DNA from: Thermus composti
GTDB lineage: Bacteria; Deinococcota; Deinococci; Deinococcales; Thermaceae
Length of the DNA: 64,000 nt
Direction: 5' to 3'
Assembly: GCF_014647535.1 (NCBI RefSeq)
Contig: NZ_BMPJ01000001.1
Location: forward strand, 62,001-126,000
Each line of letters begins with the position of its first letter. Within the stretch, counting starts at the first letter, position 1. Under the pieces are notes generated by a model. The model did not search any database. It worked only from the letters and a program-made list of their open reading frames with translations, and was not told where the DNA came from. Below are positions 45,664 to 56,405 of the stretch, piece after piece. The position numbers and the translations under genes were made by a program.

Positions 45664-45677
<14 letters not shown>
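45264..45677 (-). CDS. hepT: HepT-like RNase toxin (DUF86)
   Basis: A 137-aa HEPN-fold protein. The HEPN RNase motif R-x4-H-x-Y is present as RNLLVHEY (Arg100, His105, Tyr107) near the C-terminus. It opens with the four-helix bundle typical of DUF86 (RRRLSHLEAYLNILQDLSRY). Toxins of this family cleave RNA and are neutralised by AMPylation from the partner nucleotidyltransferase. Overlaps mntA by 14 bases; here mntA comes first. Confidence 0.9.
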
Positions 45678-47463
<1,786 letters not shown>

Positions 47464-47467
<4 letters not shown>

Positions 47468-48050
47468 AAAGGTACGCCCGCAAGGAAGCCATCTACCTCG
47501 CCGGAGAACCCGCCCACACCCTCTACCGCCTGGAGTCGGGCCTGGTGCGCATCGTGGAGCTTCTCCCCGACGGCCGCACCCTCACCCTCCGCCACGTCCT
47601 CCCCGGGGACTACTTCGGGGAGGAGGCCCTGGAGGGGAAGCGCCACCGCTATGCCGCCGAGGCCATGACCGACTGCCAGGTCCAGGGCCTGGACCCCAAG
47701 GCCATGCCCCACGAGGCCCTGCACCAGGTGGCCCGCAACCTGGCCCGGCAGATGCGCCGCGTCCAGGCCTACGAGACCCACCTCCAAACCGGGGAGCTCC
47801 GCGCCCGCATCGCCCGCTACCTCCTCTTCCTGGCGGACACCCCGGCCTCCTTCCGGGACGAGCGGGGCCTTTACGTGACCGTCTCCCACGAGGAGATCGC
47901 CGACGCCACCGCCTCCACCCGGGAGTCCGTCTCCAAGCTCCTTTCCGACCTGAGGCGGGAGGGCCTCCTCGCCACCGCTACCGCCGGGTCTACCTCCTGG
48001 ACCTGAAGGCCCTCGAGGCCGAGGCCCAGGGTATACTGGAAGCCGCCTAG
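47464..48050 (+). pseudogene. LdrP-type CRP/FNR regulator, frameshifted at the C-terminus
   Basis: The orthologue of the T. thermophilus CRP-like regulator adjacent to LitR (LdrP, TTHB099 as I recall). The cyclic-nucleotide-like domain (KEAIYLAGEPAHTLYRLESG, VLPGDYFGEEALEGKRHRYA) and HTH (SHEEIADATASTRESVSKLL) are intact. Near 47978-47981 one base is missing: the frame ends ATATAGSTSWT at 48006, whereas the other frame gives YRRVYLLDLKALEAEAQGIL and stops at 48050. The span is 587 bases, one short of the 588 needed for a 195-aa protein. The lesion removes the wing and last helix after the recognition helix. Confidence 0.85.
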
Positions 48051-48051
48051 G

Positions 48052-48915
48052 ATGCGGGTCTTCGTCGTGGGGGGAACGGGCTTCGTGGGGCGGCACCTGG
48101 TGGCCCTCCTCCTCAAGCGGGGCCACACCCCCATCGTCCTCTCCCGAAAGCCCCGGGAGCTTTCCCCGGGGGCGGTCTTCGTTCAGGGGGACATCACCCG
48201 GGAGGTGCCGGACCTAAGCGGGGCGGAGGCCGCCATCTACCTGGCGGGGATCATCCGGGAGCGGGGCCAGGGCTTCCAGGCGGTCCACGTGGAGGGGGTG
48301 CGAAACCTCCTTGAGGGGATGCGCCGGGCCGGGGTGAGACGCCTTCTCCACATGTCCGCCCTGGGGGCGAGGCGGGGGACGGGAAGCCGCTACTTTGAGA
48401 CCAAGGCCGAGGCGGAAGAGCTGGTCCAGGCAAGCGGCCTGGACTGGACCATCCTCCGCCCAAGCCTCATCTTCGGCCCCGGGGACGAGTTCTTTGGCGG
48501 CGTCCTCAAGGGCTTGGTCTGCACCCCTCTCCCCTTCGTCCCCCTCATCGGGGACGGGAGCTTCCCCTTTAGGCCCGTCTACGTGGGGGACGTGGCTTTG
48601 GTCTTCGCCGAGGCCTTGGAGCGGGGGGTCTTGGGCCGGCTGGACCTGGTGGGCCCCAAGGAGTACACCTTCCGGGAGCTTTTGGAGCTGGTGATGAAAA
48701 CCCTCGGCCGCAAAAAGCCCTTCCTCCCCATCCCCCTTTTCCTCATGGACCTCCTCGTTCCCCTCCTTTCCCTCCTCCCCTTCGCCCCCCTCACCCTGGA
48801 CCAGTACCGCATGCTCAAGGAGGGGAACACCGCCCCCTTCCCCGAGGCCCTAAAGGACCTCCTTCCGAATCCTAAGCCTTTGGAGGAGGTCTTGCCTCAG
48901 TACCTCCGGTGCTAG
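48052..48915 (+). CDS. NDUFA9-like NAD-dependent epimerase/reductase
   Basis: A 287-aa atypical/extended SDR of the complex I NDUFA9 group. The NAD(P) loop is VFVVGGTGFVGRHLVALLLK, followed by YLAGIIRERGQGFQAVHVEG, LLHMSALGARRGTGSRYFET and TILRPSLIFGPGDEFF. A hydrophobic stretch near residues 223-245 (PFLPIPLFLMDLLVPLLSLL) may anchor it at the membrane. Enzymatic role unknown. It starts one base after the restored stop of the CRP-type gene, so the two were an operon. Confidence 0.87.
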   Translation: MRVFVVGGTGFVGRHLVALLLKRGHTPIVLSRKPRELSPGAVFVQGDITREVPDLSGAEAAIYLAGIIRERGQGFQAVHVEGVRNLLEGMRRAGVRRLLHMSALGARRGTGSRYFETKAEAEELVQASGLDWTILRPSLIFGPGDEFFGGVLKGLVCTPLPFVPLIGDGSFPFRPVYVGDVALVFAEALERGVLGRLDLVGPKEYTFRELLELVMKTLGRKKPFLPIPLFLMDLLVPLLSLLPFAPLTLDQYRMLKEGNTAPFPEALKDLLPNPKPLEEVLPQYLRC

Positions 48916-49158
48916 GGCCTTCTCCTTGCCCTTGGGTCGGCGGGGAGGGCGGCGAGGAGCCTCTCCTAGTCCTCCCGGTCCGCCCGGCCGGGGTCTTGGA
49001 ACTCGTTCCAGGTGAGGGGCCTTTCCCTGTAGGCCCGGAGGTCCGGGAACCCCCCAAAGGCCCCGTAGGCCCGCCCGCACCCCGCGCAGAAAAGCCCCTC
49101 TCCCAAGGGCCTGCGGCAGGGGGGTAGGCCAAAAGGGAGAGGAGCCAGGGGGAAAGGG
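48912..49158 (-). pseudogene. Remnant of a SAM-methyltransferase with an N-terminal zinc ribbon
   Basis: Only the N-terminal end of a methyltransferase remains. One frame gives PLSPWLLSLLAYP, then after a shift in a C6 run the other gives CRRPLGEGLFCAGCGRAYGA, FPDLRAYRERPLTWNEFQD, an in-frame TAG (48966-48968) and ERLLAALPADPRA before the frame ends. The zinc-ribbon cysteines CxxxxxxxxxCxxC are visible; the first expected cysteine is Tyr. The SAM-binding domain that should follow is gone. It carries three separate lesions and lies next to the decayed litR region. Confidence 0.65.
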
Positions 49159-49160
49159 GC

Positions 49161-49823
49161 CTAGCGGTTGCCACCCAGCGCCGTGGCGTCCACCACGGCC
49201 ACGACGGTTAGCGTCCCTTCCTTGGCGCTTCCCACGGCGAAGACGGTGTAGACCTTGCCTGACTCCAGGACCACGCCCGGCAAGGGCAGGACCACGGTGG
49301 CGGTGCCCGCCAGGCGGACCTCCAGGTCATACCGTCCGGCCGGTACGGACAGGTAGGAAGAGGCCTGGGGGAAGGGAAGGCTGGCGAAGAGGACGGGCCC
49401 GCCCTTCACCGCCACGTCCACGGCGGGGGCGTCGGGGGAGGCGTGGACCACCCGGATCCGGGCGTAGCCCGCCCGGGGGAAGAAGCCCGCCAGGAGATCC
49501 GTGTAGACCTTGGGCCTAAGGTTGGCCAGGAAGCCCGTGGCGGCCACGGTGTAGTAGACCCCCTCCTTCAGGTCCAAGGTGGCGTCCAGGACCACCGGGG
49601 CGTCCTGCCCGGCGGGCACCACCTGGACCTGCACGGAAGCGGCGGGGAGGCTGAAGTAGGGGGTGACCTCCTTGAAGGCGAGGCCGGTGAGGATCCTTTG
49701 GCCGTTCACCAGCACGTCCACCGCCGGGGCGTCGGGGGAGAGGTGGGCCACCCGGACCATGGCCCCCTGGGCGAAAGCCAGGGCACCTAGGGCGAGGAGG
49801 AAGGGGGCGAGAAGCTTTTTCAT
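49161..49823 (-). CDS. DUF4397 secreted protein
   Basis: A 220-aa exported protein with signal peptide (KKLLAPFLLALGALAFAQG). Two tandem DUF4397 beta-domains are visible from the repeated motifs VRVAHLSPDAPAVDVLVNGQ and IRVVHASPDAPAVDVAVKGG. The family is found in surface or secreted proteins with unknown ligands. ATG 49823 is chosen because GGAGG lies 8 bases upstream. A TATGCT box sits at about 49843-49848, and an inverted repeat TTGTAA-N14-TTACAA at 49861-49886 may be an operator or may be fortuitous, since one arm is the end of ruvC. Confidence 0.85.
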   Translation of the reverse strand: MKKLLAPFLLALGALAFAQGAMVRVAHLSPDAPAVDVLVNGQRILTGLAFKEVTPYFSLPAASVQVQVVPAGQDAPVVLDATLDLKEGVYYTVAATGFLANLRPKVYTDLLAGFFPRAGYARIRVVHASPDAPAVDVAVKGGPVLFASLPFPQASSYLSVPAGRYDLEVRLAGTATVVLPLPGVVLESGKVYTVFAVGSAKEGTLTVVAVVDATALGGNR

Positions 49824-49880
49824 GTTTAACCTCCAGGCTTTAAGCATAGGGGGGGAAGGCTTGTAAAAGTATTGTCTACC

Positions 49881-50384
49881 TTACAAAAGGGCCTTGCCCG
49901 CTCCCAGGCGGGCGTAGAAGGCGTGGGTGAGGGCGATGGCCAGGGCGTCGGCCAGGTGGCTTGGGCTAGGGGGTTCCCTTAGCCCCAGAACCCCCCGCAC
50001 CATGAGGGCCACCTCTTCCTTGGCGGCGTGGCCGTGCCCGGCCAGGGCCTGCTTCACCTGCATGGGGCCGTAGGCGTAGACCGGCACCCCCGCCTCAAAG
50101 GCCGCCACCAGGACCGCCCCCAAGGCCCAGCCCACCTTGTAGGCCAGCTCGTTTTGCCGGTAGAAATACTGCTCCTCCACCGCGAGCGCCTCGGGCCGGA
50201 AGCGGAGGAGGGCCTCCTTGACCCGGGCGTGGATGCGGCCCACCCGGGCCTCCGCCTTCTCCTTGGGGGAGGTCCTGACCACCTCCCCGTGGAGGAGGCG
50301 GGCCTTGAGGGCCCCTTTGCCCTCCACCGCCACCACCCCAAGGCCCAGGTGGGTGATCCCTGGGTCCACGCCGGCCACCACCAC
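49881..50384 (-). CDS. ruvC: Holliday junction resolvase RuvC
   Basis: A 167-aa endonuclease that cuts four-way DNA junctions as a dimer. The four acidic/His catalytic residues are in VAGVDPGITHLGLG (Asp7), LAVEEQYFYRQNELA (Glu pair, mid-protein) and SPSHLADALAIALTHAF (His, Asp near the C-terminus). Length matches T. thermophilus RuvC. It lies 6 bases downstream of ftsZ and completes the dcw transcript. Confidence 0.95.
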   Translation of the reverse strand: MVVAGVDPGITHLGLGVVAVEGKGALKARLLHGEVVRTSPKEKAEARVGRIHARVKEALLRFRPEALAVEEQYFYRQNELAYKVGWALGAVLVAAFEAGVPVYAYGPMQVKQALAGHGHAAKEEVALMVRGVLGLREPPSPSHLADALAIALTHAFYARLGAGKALL

Positions 50385-50390
50385 GGGCGG

Positions 50391-51446
50391 TTAGTTCCCC
50401 CGTTTGGGCGGGTAGTCCCCGTCCCCGTAGCGGATGAAGGCGGGGATGTCAAAGTTGTAGGGGTCGGGGTGGGCGGGGAAGTCCAGGGGGCGGGCGGGCT
50501 TGGCCACCACGGCGCTTTCCCCGAAGCCCGCGGCGATGAGGATGACCCTAAGCTCGTCCTGGGCCCTTTCGTCGTAGGTGACCCCGTAGAGGATGTCCAC
50601 GTCCTCGTGGCCCGTGGCCTCCCGGATCCTTTCCACCACCTCGGCGGCCTCCATGAGGGAGAGCTCCTCCGAGCCCACCACGTTGAGGAGGAGCCTCTTG
50701 GCCCCCTCAATGGAGCGCTCCAAGAGGGGGCTATGGGTGGCCGACTTGGCGGCCTCCTCCACCCGGTTCTCCCCCCGGCCCGCCCCGATGCCCATGAGGA
50801 CCTGCCCCGCCCCCTCCAGAAGGGCCTTGACGTCGGCGAAGTCCACGTTGATGAGCCCGGGGAGGTTGATGACGTCGGTGATCCCCTTCACCCCGTGGTA
50901 GAGGACCCGGTCGGCGATGAGAAAGGCGTCCTTGAGGGTGATCTTTTTGTCCACGGCGGAGAGGAGGCGGTCGTTCTGGACCACCACCATGGCGTCCACC
51001 CGGTCTTTGAGTTTTCTGATGCCCTCCTCGGCGGCCCGCATCCGCTTGGGGCCCTCAAAGCTGAAGGGCCGGGTGACCACGGCCACGGTGAGGGCCCCGA
51101 GGCGCTTGGCCACGTCGGCCACCACGGGGGCGCTTCCTGTGCCCGTGCCGCCCCCCATGCCGGCGGTGATGAAGACCAGGTCCGCCCCCTCCAGGGCCTC
51201 GGCGATGAGGTCCTGGGCCTCGAGGGCCGCCTTCTCCCCGATCTCGGGGTTAGCCCCGGCCCCGAGGCCCCGGGTGAGCTTCTCCCCGAGCTGGATTCTA
51301 ACGTCCGCCAGGCTCTTGGCCAGGACCTGGGCGTCGGTGTTGGCGGCGATGAACTCCACCCCGGAAAGCCCCGCCTCAATCATGCGGTTCACGGCGTTGT
51401 TCCCTGCGCCCCCGAGACCGATCACCTTGATAGTTGCCCCTTCCAT
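50391..51446 (-). CDS. ftsZ: Cell division protein FtsZ
   Basis: A 351-aa tubulin-like GTPase that builds the cytokinetic ring. The GTP-binding G-box is [19 protein letters not shown], the N-terminal loop is [20 protein letters not shown] and the T7 loop has [11 protein letters not shown]. The short C-terminus ends in DIPAFIRYG, the conserved FtsA-binding peptide. It starts 12 bases after ftsA. Confidence 0.97.
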   Translation of the reverse strand: MEGATIKVIGLGGAGNNAVNRMIEAGLSGVEFIAANTDAQVLAKSLADVRIQLGEKLTRGLGAGANPEIGEKAALEAQDLIAEALEGADLVFITAGMGGGTGTGSAPVVADVAKRLGALTVAVVTRPFSFEGPKRMRAAEEGIRKLKDRVDAMVVVQNDRLLSAVDKKITLKDAFLIADRVLYHGVKGITDVINLPGLINVDFADVKALLEGAGQVLMGIGAGRGENRVEEAAKSATHSPLLERSIEGAKRLLLNVVGSEELSLMEAAEVVERIREATGHEDVDILYGVTYDERAQDELRVILIAAGFGESAVVAKPARPLDFPAHPDPYNFDIPAFIRYGDGDYPPKRGN

Positions 51447-51457
51447 CCCCTCACCCC

Positions 51458-52693
51458 CTAGAACAGGTTGTTCAAAATCTCCTTGATTTTAGCCCAAAGC
51501 CCCTCGCCCTTTGGGGCTTCCTCCCGCTTTTCCCGTGCCCTTCCCCGCCTTTCCTCCTCCCGGGGGAGGGTGCTCCCGTAGCGCACGAGCCCCACGGCGG
51601 TGGCGTGGGCGGGGGTGGCCACCACGTCGGTGAGGCCCGAGACCCCCTGGGGCTTGCCCAGGCGCACGGGCAGGCCGTACTGCTGCCGGGCCAGAAGGTC
51701 AAAGCCCCTAAGGAGGGCCCCGCCCCCCGTGAGGACCACCCGGTTCACCCGGATCTCCAAAGGCCCCACCGCCTCGTCCACCGCCTGGCGGGAGAGGTGG
51801 AGGATTTCCCGAAGCCTTGGCCGGATGATCCGGGCGAGCTCCGGGGCCGGGACCTCCCCCAAAGAGCCTCCTTCCTGGTTGATCTCCAGGACCAGCTCGG
51901 GGTCGGCCAGCTCGGGGAAGGCCGCCCCGTACTTCCGCTTCACCCGCTCCGCCTCCTCAAAGGGAATCCGGAGGAGCTGGGCGATGTCCTGGGTCACGTG
52001 GTCGCCCCCCAAGGGCAGCACCGCGGAAAAGGCCAGGCGGCCTTCCCGGAAGAGGGCGATGTCCGTGGTCCCGCCGCCCACGTCCAGGACCAGGACGCTC
52101 ATGTGCTCCTCCTCGGGGGAGAGGGCGCCGAGGCCGCTGGCCAAAGGCTGGGCTACCAGGGCCTCCACCTCAAGCCCCGCCCCCTCCACCGCCCGCCGCA
52201 GGTTGGCCAGAGGGCCCCGGCCTGCGGCGATCAGGTGCACGTCTACCTCGAGGCGCACCCCCGCCATGCCCACAGGGTCCCGGATCCCCTCCTGGCCGTC
52301 CACCTTGAACTCCAGGGGCAGGGCGTGGAGGAGCTCCAGCTCGGCGTCAAAGGGGTAGGCTTTGGCCTGCTCAATGGCCCGGTCCACGTCCGCCTGGGCG
52401 ATGCTGTGCCCCCGGCGGATGGCCGCCAGGCCGTGGCTGGTCACGCCCTTGAGGTGGTTGCCCCCCACCCCCACCACCACCCGCTCCACCCGGACCCCCG
52501 CCACCCGCTCCGCCTGGTGGAGGCTTTGCCGGATGGCCTCGGTGGTGCGCTCCAGGTTGACCACCACCCCCCGCTTCAGGCCCTGGGAGGGGGCGGTGCC
52601 CTCGCCGATGATGTCCAAGACGCCATCGGGGGAAATCTCCCCGATGACGGTGGTGACCTTGCTGGTTCCCACGTCCAATCCTGCGATGATCAT
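51458..52693 (-). CDS. ftsA: Cell division protein FtsA
   Basis: A 411-aa actin-like membrane tether for FtsZ. Phosphate loops are [17 protein letters not shown] and [19 protein letters not shown], and the adenosine motif is [19 protein letters not shown]. The C-terminal amphipathic helix is present ([13 protein letters not shown]). ATG 52693 overlaps the ftsQ stop (ATGA). Confidence 0.96.
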   Translation of the reverse strand: MIIAGLDVGTSKVTTVIGEISPDGVLDIIGEGTAPSQGLKRGVVVNLERTTEAIRQSLHQAERVAGVRVERVVVGVGGNHLKGVTSHGLAAIRRGHSIAQADVDRAIEQAKAYPFDAELELLHALPLEFKVDGQEGIRDPVGMAGVRLEVDVHLIAAGRGPLANLRRAVEGAGLEVEALVAQPLASGLGALSPEEEHMSVLVLDVGGGTTDIALFREGRLAFSAVLPLGGDHVTQDIAQLLRIPFEEAERVKRKYGAAFPELADPELVLEINQEGGSLGEVPAPELARIIRPRLREILHLSRQAVDEAVGPLEIRVNRVVLTGGGALLRGFDLLARQQYGLPVRLGKPQGVSGLTDVVATPAHATAVGLVRYGSTLPREEERRGRAREKREEAPKGEGLWAKIKEILNNLF

Positions 52694-53265
52694 GGGCGTA
52701 CGCTCACCCCCCAAGAATACACGTAAATCTGGCCGCGAAACATACCCGTTTGGGCATACTCTAGCAGAAGTTCCGCCTTGGGGGCAAAGAGGGTGGCCTG
52801 GGGAAGCTCCACCCAAAACCCCACTGGGGTATAGCGGAGGCGCCTGGCCTTGGGAAAGGCCCGGGCCAGCTGGAGAAGGGCTTGGGCGGGGAGGGGGCCT
52901 TGTCCCACCACCTTAGGCCCCGGCGCCCAGGGGGCCCCTCCGGGAAGCCGGGTGCCGTCCTCGGCCAGGGCGTCCCCGTCCTTAAGGGGAAGGAAGGGGA
53001 CCCGCTCCCGCACCCACAGGCGCACCACCCCCACCCGGGGCCGCTCCAGGTGGGCCTCGGCCACCCAGGGGTTTTTCCGGAGGGGTTCTAGGCGGTAGGG
53101 CAGGGCCCAAAGCCAAGGGCTTCCCGGGAGGAGGCCCACCGCCTTCAGCACCGCCTCCTCCTTAAGGTGCCTTAGGCCTTCCACCTCCACCCGCTCTATG
53201 GGGAAGGCCACGAGGCTTCCCACGTACAAGGTGATGAGGAGAAGCCCCGCCAAAAAGCCCCTCAC
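52690..53265 (-). CDS. ftsQ: Cell division protein FtsQ
   Basis: A 191-aa single-pass membrane protein. The membrane segment (GFLAGLLLITLYVGSLVAF) is followed by a POTRA domain (IERVEVEGLRHLKEEAVLKA) and a C-terminal beta domain. GTG 53265 is preferred because it overlaps the murB stop (GTGA) and GGAGG lies 7 bases upstream. Identification rests on POTRA layout plus position between murB and ftsA. Confidence 0.88.
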   Translation of the reverse strand: MRGFLAGLLLITLYVGSLVAFPIERVEVEGLRHLKEEAVLKAVGLLPGSPWLWALPYRLEPLRKNPWVAEAHLERPRVGVVRLWVRERVPFLPLKDGDALAEDGTRLPGGAPWAPGPKVVGQGPLPAQALLQLARAFPKARRLRYTPVGFWVELPQATLFAPKAELLLEYAQTGMFRGQIYVYSWGVSVRP

Positions 53266-54059
53266 GGCCACACCTCCCACTCCAGCTCCAGGGGAAGCTC
53301 CTCCTGGATGCGCCGCACCAGGGCCAGGATGTCCCGGGCGGTGGCCCTTCCCAGGTTGACGATGAAGTTGCCGTGCTCCAGGGAGACCATGGCGTCCCCC
53401 ACCCGGAGGCCTTTGAGCCCCCTTTGGTCAATGAGCTTCCCCGCCGACTGGCCCGGGGGGTTTTTGAAGGCGCACCCCGCGCTTTTCCGCTTGGGTTGCC
53501 CTTTGCGGGCCCGGTCCACTTCCTCCATGCGCCTTAGGATCTCCTCCTTGGGGCGCTCCTTGAGGCGAAGCCTGACCCGGGTGACGATCCCCCCTTCGGG
53601 CAAGCGGCTTTGCCGGTAGCCGAAGCCGAGCTCCTCGGGGCGGTAGACGTGGAAGGCCCCGTCGTGGAAGATCTCTACCGCTTCCAAAGCGTCCGCCATC
53701 TCTCCGAAGCGGGTGCCGGCGTTCATCTTCACCGCTCCCCCCACCTGGGCGGGGATGCCGAGAAGCCCTTCCAGGCCCGAAAGCCCCGCCCGGGCCGCCT
53801 CCTGCACCAAAAGGGGCAGGAGAACCCCCGCCCCCACCCAGCCCCTGAGGTCGTAGGTCTGGAACGCCCCCGCCAGGCGGATCACCCGCTCGGGGACCCC
53901 CTCGTCCAGCACCAGGAGGTTGGAGCCGTTGCCCAGGACCCGGTAGGGGGCCTCGGTGGCTTTCCTAAGCTCCTCGGGGGTCTCCACCGTCCATAGCTCC
54001 GCCGGCCCCCCCACCCCCAAGGTGGTGTAGTCCTTGAGGAGCACCCGTTCAACCCTCAT
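53262..54059 (-). CDS. murB: UDP-N-acetylenolpyruvoylglucosamine reductase
   Basis: A 265-aa FAD enzyme that reduces the enolpyruvyl group to make UDP-MurNAc. FAD motifs are TTLGVGGPAELW, VLGNGSNLLVLDEG and IPAQVGGAVKMNAGT. The catalytic acid, usually serine (GSFFKNP in E. coli), is cysteine here in SAGCAFKNPPG, followed by SAGKLIDQRGLKGLRVGDA. Short type-II-like form. Overlaps murC by 11 bases. Confidence 0.95.
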   Translation of the reverse strand: MRVERVLLKDYTTLGVGGPAELWTVETPEELRKATEAPYRVLGNGSNLLVLDEGVPERVIRLAGAFQTYDLRGWVGAGVLLPLLVQEAARAGLSGLEGLLGIPAQVGGAVKMNAGTRFGEMADALEAVEIFHDGAFHVYRPEELGFGYRQSRLPEGGIVTRVRLRLKERPKEEILRRMEEVDRARKGQPKRKSAGCAFKNPPGQSAGKLIDQRGLKGLRVGDAMVSLEHGNFIVNLGRATARDILALVRRIQEELPLELEWEVWP

Positions 54060-55389
54060 GGACGAGCCTCCAGGCGAGCTCCGTCACGTCCCCCGCTCCC
54101 AGGGTGAGCCAGAGGTCCTCCGGGGTGGCGCTGGCCTTGGCGTAGGCCAAGGCCTCCTCCTTGCCCAAGGTGATAGCCCTTTTGCCCCGGGCCGTTAGGC
54201 GTTGGGCGATCATCTGGGCGAGCTCCTCCGGGGCCACCTCTCCCTTCTCCCCGGCGGTGTAGACGGGGAGGACCACCACCTCCTCGGCGGGCTCCAAGGC
54301 CTCGGCGAAGGCTTCCCAAAGAGCTAGGGTGCGCAGGAGGCGGTGGGGCTGGAAGAGGACCCGGACCCTTCGGCCCAAAAGGCGGGCGGCCTCGAGGGTG
54401 GCCCGCACCTCGGTGGGGTGGTGGGCGTAATCGTCCACCACCCAGGCCCCCCGCACCTCCCCCACCTTCTGGAAGCGACGCCCCACCCCGGGGAAGCGGG
54501 CGAGGCCCTCCAGAATGGCCCCTTCCTCCACCCCGAAGGCCAAGGCGGCTAAAGAGGCGGCCAGGGCGTTTTGCACGTTGTGCCGCCCGGGGACCCTTAG
54601 CCTCGCCTCCCCTAAGGGCCTTCCCTCCCAAAAGAGGAGGAAACGGCTTTCCGTGGGGGAAAGGACTACCCCTTCCGCCCAAAGCTCCCCGCCCTCCCCG
54701 AAGCGCCTTTGGGGAAGGCCTTGGGCCAGGGCCAAAAGCCCCGGGTCCTGGGCGGGGAGGACGGCCACCTTCGCCCTTTCCAGGAAGTTCCGGGTGGCCC
54801 TCTTTAGGGCCTCGAGGCTTTCGTGGTAGTTGGGGGCCTTCTGCCCTTGGGGGGCCACGTGGTCCGCCTCGAGGTTGGTCACCACCGCCAACCCCACCCC
54901 CACCTCCTGGAAGAGGGGGTCGGACTCGTCCACCTCCGCCAGGCGGGGGCCTTGGCCGTAGCGGGCGTTCCCGGGAAGGAGGGAAAGCTCCCCCCCCAGG
55001 AAAACCCACGGGTCAAGCCCCGCCGCGAGGAGGATGCTCGCCAGCATCCCCGTGGTGGTGGTCTTGCCGTGGGTGCCCGTGACCCCCAAGGAGGGCTTGG
55101 GCTGGAGGAGGTGGGCGAGAAGCTCCATCCTCCGCAGGACCTTAAGGCCCAAGGCCTTGGCCCGGGCCACCTCGGGGTGGTCCAGGGGGACGGGGGTGGG
55201 GACGACGAGGGTGTCCTCCTCCTGGAGGTGGGCGGGGTCGTGCCCGGCGTGGACGGGGACCCCTAGGGCCTTTGCCCGCCTTCCCGGGGCCAGGTCGCAC
55301 CCCGTCACCCCCACCCCTTCCGCCAGGAGAAGCCGGGCCAAGGCGCTCATCCCCACCCCTTCTATGCCCATGATGTGCGCGCGCTTCAT
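54049..55389 (-). CDS. murC: UDP-MurNAc:L-alanine ligase
   Basis: A 446-aa Mur ligase. The N-terminal UDP-binding loop is HIMGIEGVGMSALARLLL, the ATP loop is LGVTGTHGKTTTTGMLASIL near residue 103, and the C-terminal domain has VVDDYAHHPTEVRATLEAAR and FQPHRLLRTLALWEAFA. It adds the first amino acid of the stem peptide. ATG 55389 overlaps the murG stop (ATGA). Confidence 0.96.
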   Translation of the reverse strand: MKRAHIMGIEGVGMSALARLLLAEGVGVTGCDLAPGRRAKALGVPVHAGHDPAHLQEEDTLVVPTPVPLDHPEVARAKALGLKVLRRMELLAHLLQPKPSLGVTGTHGKTTTTGMLASILLAAGLDPWVFLGGELSLLPGNARYGQGPRLAEVDESDPLFQEVGVGLAVVTNLEADHVAPQGQKAPNYHESLEALKRATRNFLERAKVAVLPAQDPGLLALAQGLPQRRFGEGGELWAEGVVLSPTESRFLLFWEGRPLGEARLRVPGRHNVQNALAASLAALAFGVEEGAILEGLARFPGVGRRFQKVGEVRGAWVVDDYAHHPTEVRATLEAARLLGRRVRVLFQPHRLLRTLALWEAFAEALEPAEEVVVLPVYTAGEKGEVAPEELAQMIAQRLTARGKRAITLGKEEALAYAKASATPEDLWLTLGAGDVTELAWRLVHEG

Positions 55390-56405
55390 AGGAACTCCTC
55401 CAACCAATCCGCGATCCGCCCCGCCGCCCCTTTCGGGGAGAGCCTGTCCATGCCTTTCTGGTAGGGCTCGGGGTTTTCCAAAACCTTTAGAACCTGCTGG
55501 GGAAGCCGGGCGTAGTCCCCAAGCTCCGCCCCTCCCGCCTGGGCGTAGGCCCGGGCGTTGGCGGCCTGGGCCCCGCCGTCTAGCCTTGGGGGAAGGGGGA
55601 AGAGAAGGGCGGGCAGGCGGTGGAAGGCGGCCTCGGCCAAGGTGCCCGCCCCGGCCCGGGCCAGGAGGAGGTCGGCGGCGCTCATGGCCAAAGGGGCGTC
55701 CACGAAGCCCTGGACCCGGTAGCCCTCCTCCTCCAGGTGGCGGTAGCGCTCCACCCACCGCTCCCCCACCTGGTGGAGGACGGGTAGGCCCAGGGGCTTG
55801 AGGAGGGGGGGGAGCTTCTCGTTGAGCTCCAGGCTCCCCTGGCTTCCCCCCAGGACCAGGAGGAGGGGCTTCCTGGGGTCAAAGCCCAGGCGGCTTTTGG
55901 CCTCCTCCTTGGGGTAGCGCACCTCCCGCACGGGGTAACCCACCACCCGGGCCTTCCGGGAAAGCCTAGGGGGAAGGCCCACGGGCACGGAGAGGGCGAG
56001 GCCTTGGGCCAAGGGGGCGAGGGCCCGGATGGCCAGGCCCAGCTTGGCGTTTTGCTCGTGGAGGAGGAGGGGGATGCGGAGGAGGCTTGCCGCCATTCCC
56101 CCGGGAAAGCCCGCATACCCGCCCGTGCTGAGCACCGCCTTGGGCTTAAGCCGCCTAAGGAGGGCCTGGGCCTTAAGCACCCCCCTTAGGACCTTGGGGG
56201 CTTCCTGGGGTTTGAGGGCGGTCCGGTCCAGCTTCCCCGCGGGGATGAGGGCGTGGGGAATGGGGCTTTGGGGGAGGAGGCGGGCCTCGAGGCCCCCTTC
56301 CGCCCCCAGGTAGAAGACAGCGTGGCCCCGCCTCCTTAGCTCCTCCGCCACCGCCAAGGCGGGGAAGAGGTGGCCCCCCGTGCCCCCGCCCGTCAGGAGG
56401 ACCAT
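55386..56405 (-). CDS. murG: UDP-GlcNAc transferase making lipid II
   Basis: A 339-aa membrane-associated GT-B glycosyltransferase. The N-terminal glycine loop is LTGGGTGGHLFPALAVAEEL and the second is VLGGSQGSLELNEKL; the UDP site motif VDAPLAMSAADLLLARAGAG with TLAEAAFHRLPALLFP is complete. It converts lipid I to lipid II on the inner membrane. Overlaps ftsW by 13 bases. Confidence 0.96.
   Translation of the reverse strand: MVLLTGGGTGGHLFPALAVAEELRRRGHAVFYLGAEGGLEARLLPQSPIPHALIPAGKLDRTALKPQEAPKVLRGVLKAQALLRRLKPKAVLSTGGYAGFPGGMAASLLRIPLLLHEQNAKLGLAIRALAPLAQGLALSVPVGLPPRLSRKARVVGYPVREVRYPKEEAKSRLGFDPRKPLLLVLGGSQGSLELNEKLPPLLKPLGLPVLHQVGERWVERYRHLEEEGYRVQGFVDAPLAMSAADLLLARAGAGTLAEAAFHRLPALLFPLPPRLDGGAQAANARAYAQAGGAELGDYARLPQQVLKVLENPEPYQKGMDRLSPKGAAGRIADWLEEFL

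Noticed and set aside
49861-49886. Inverted repeat TTGTAA-N14-TTACAA as a regulator operator for the DUF4397 gene
   Set aside because: One arm is exactly the last codon and stop of ruvC, so its match may be accidental; kept only as a remark in the gene entry.
50028-51461. A 477-codon plus-strand frame opposite ruvC and ftsZ
   Set aside because: Shadow of two highly conserved genes; no start signal and no recognisable domain.
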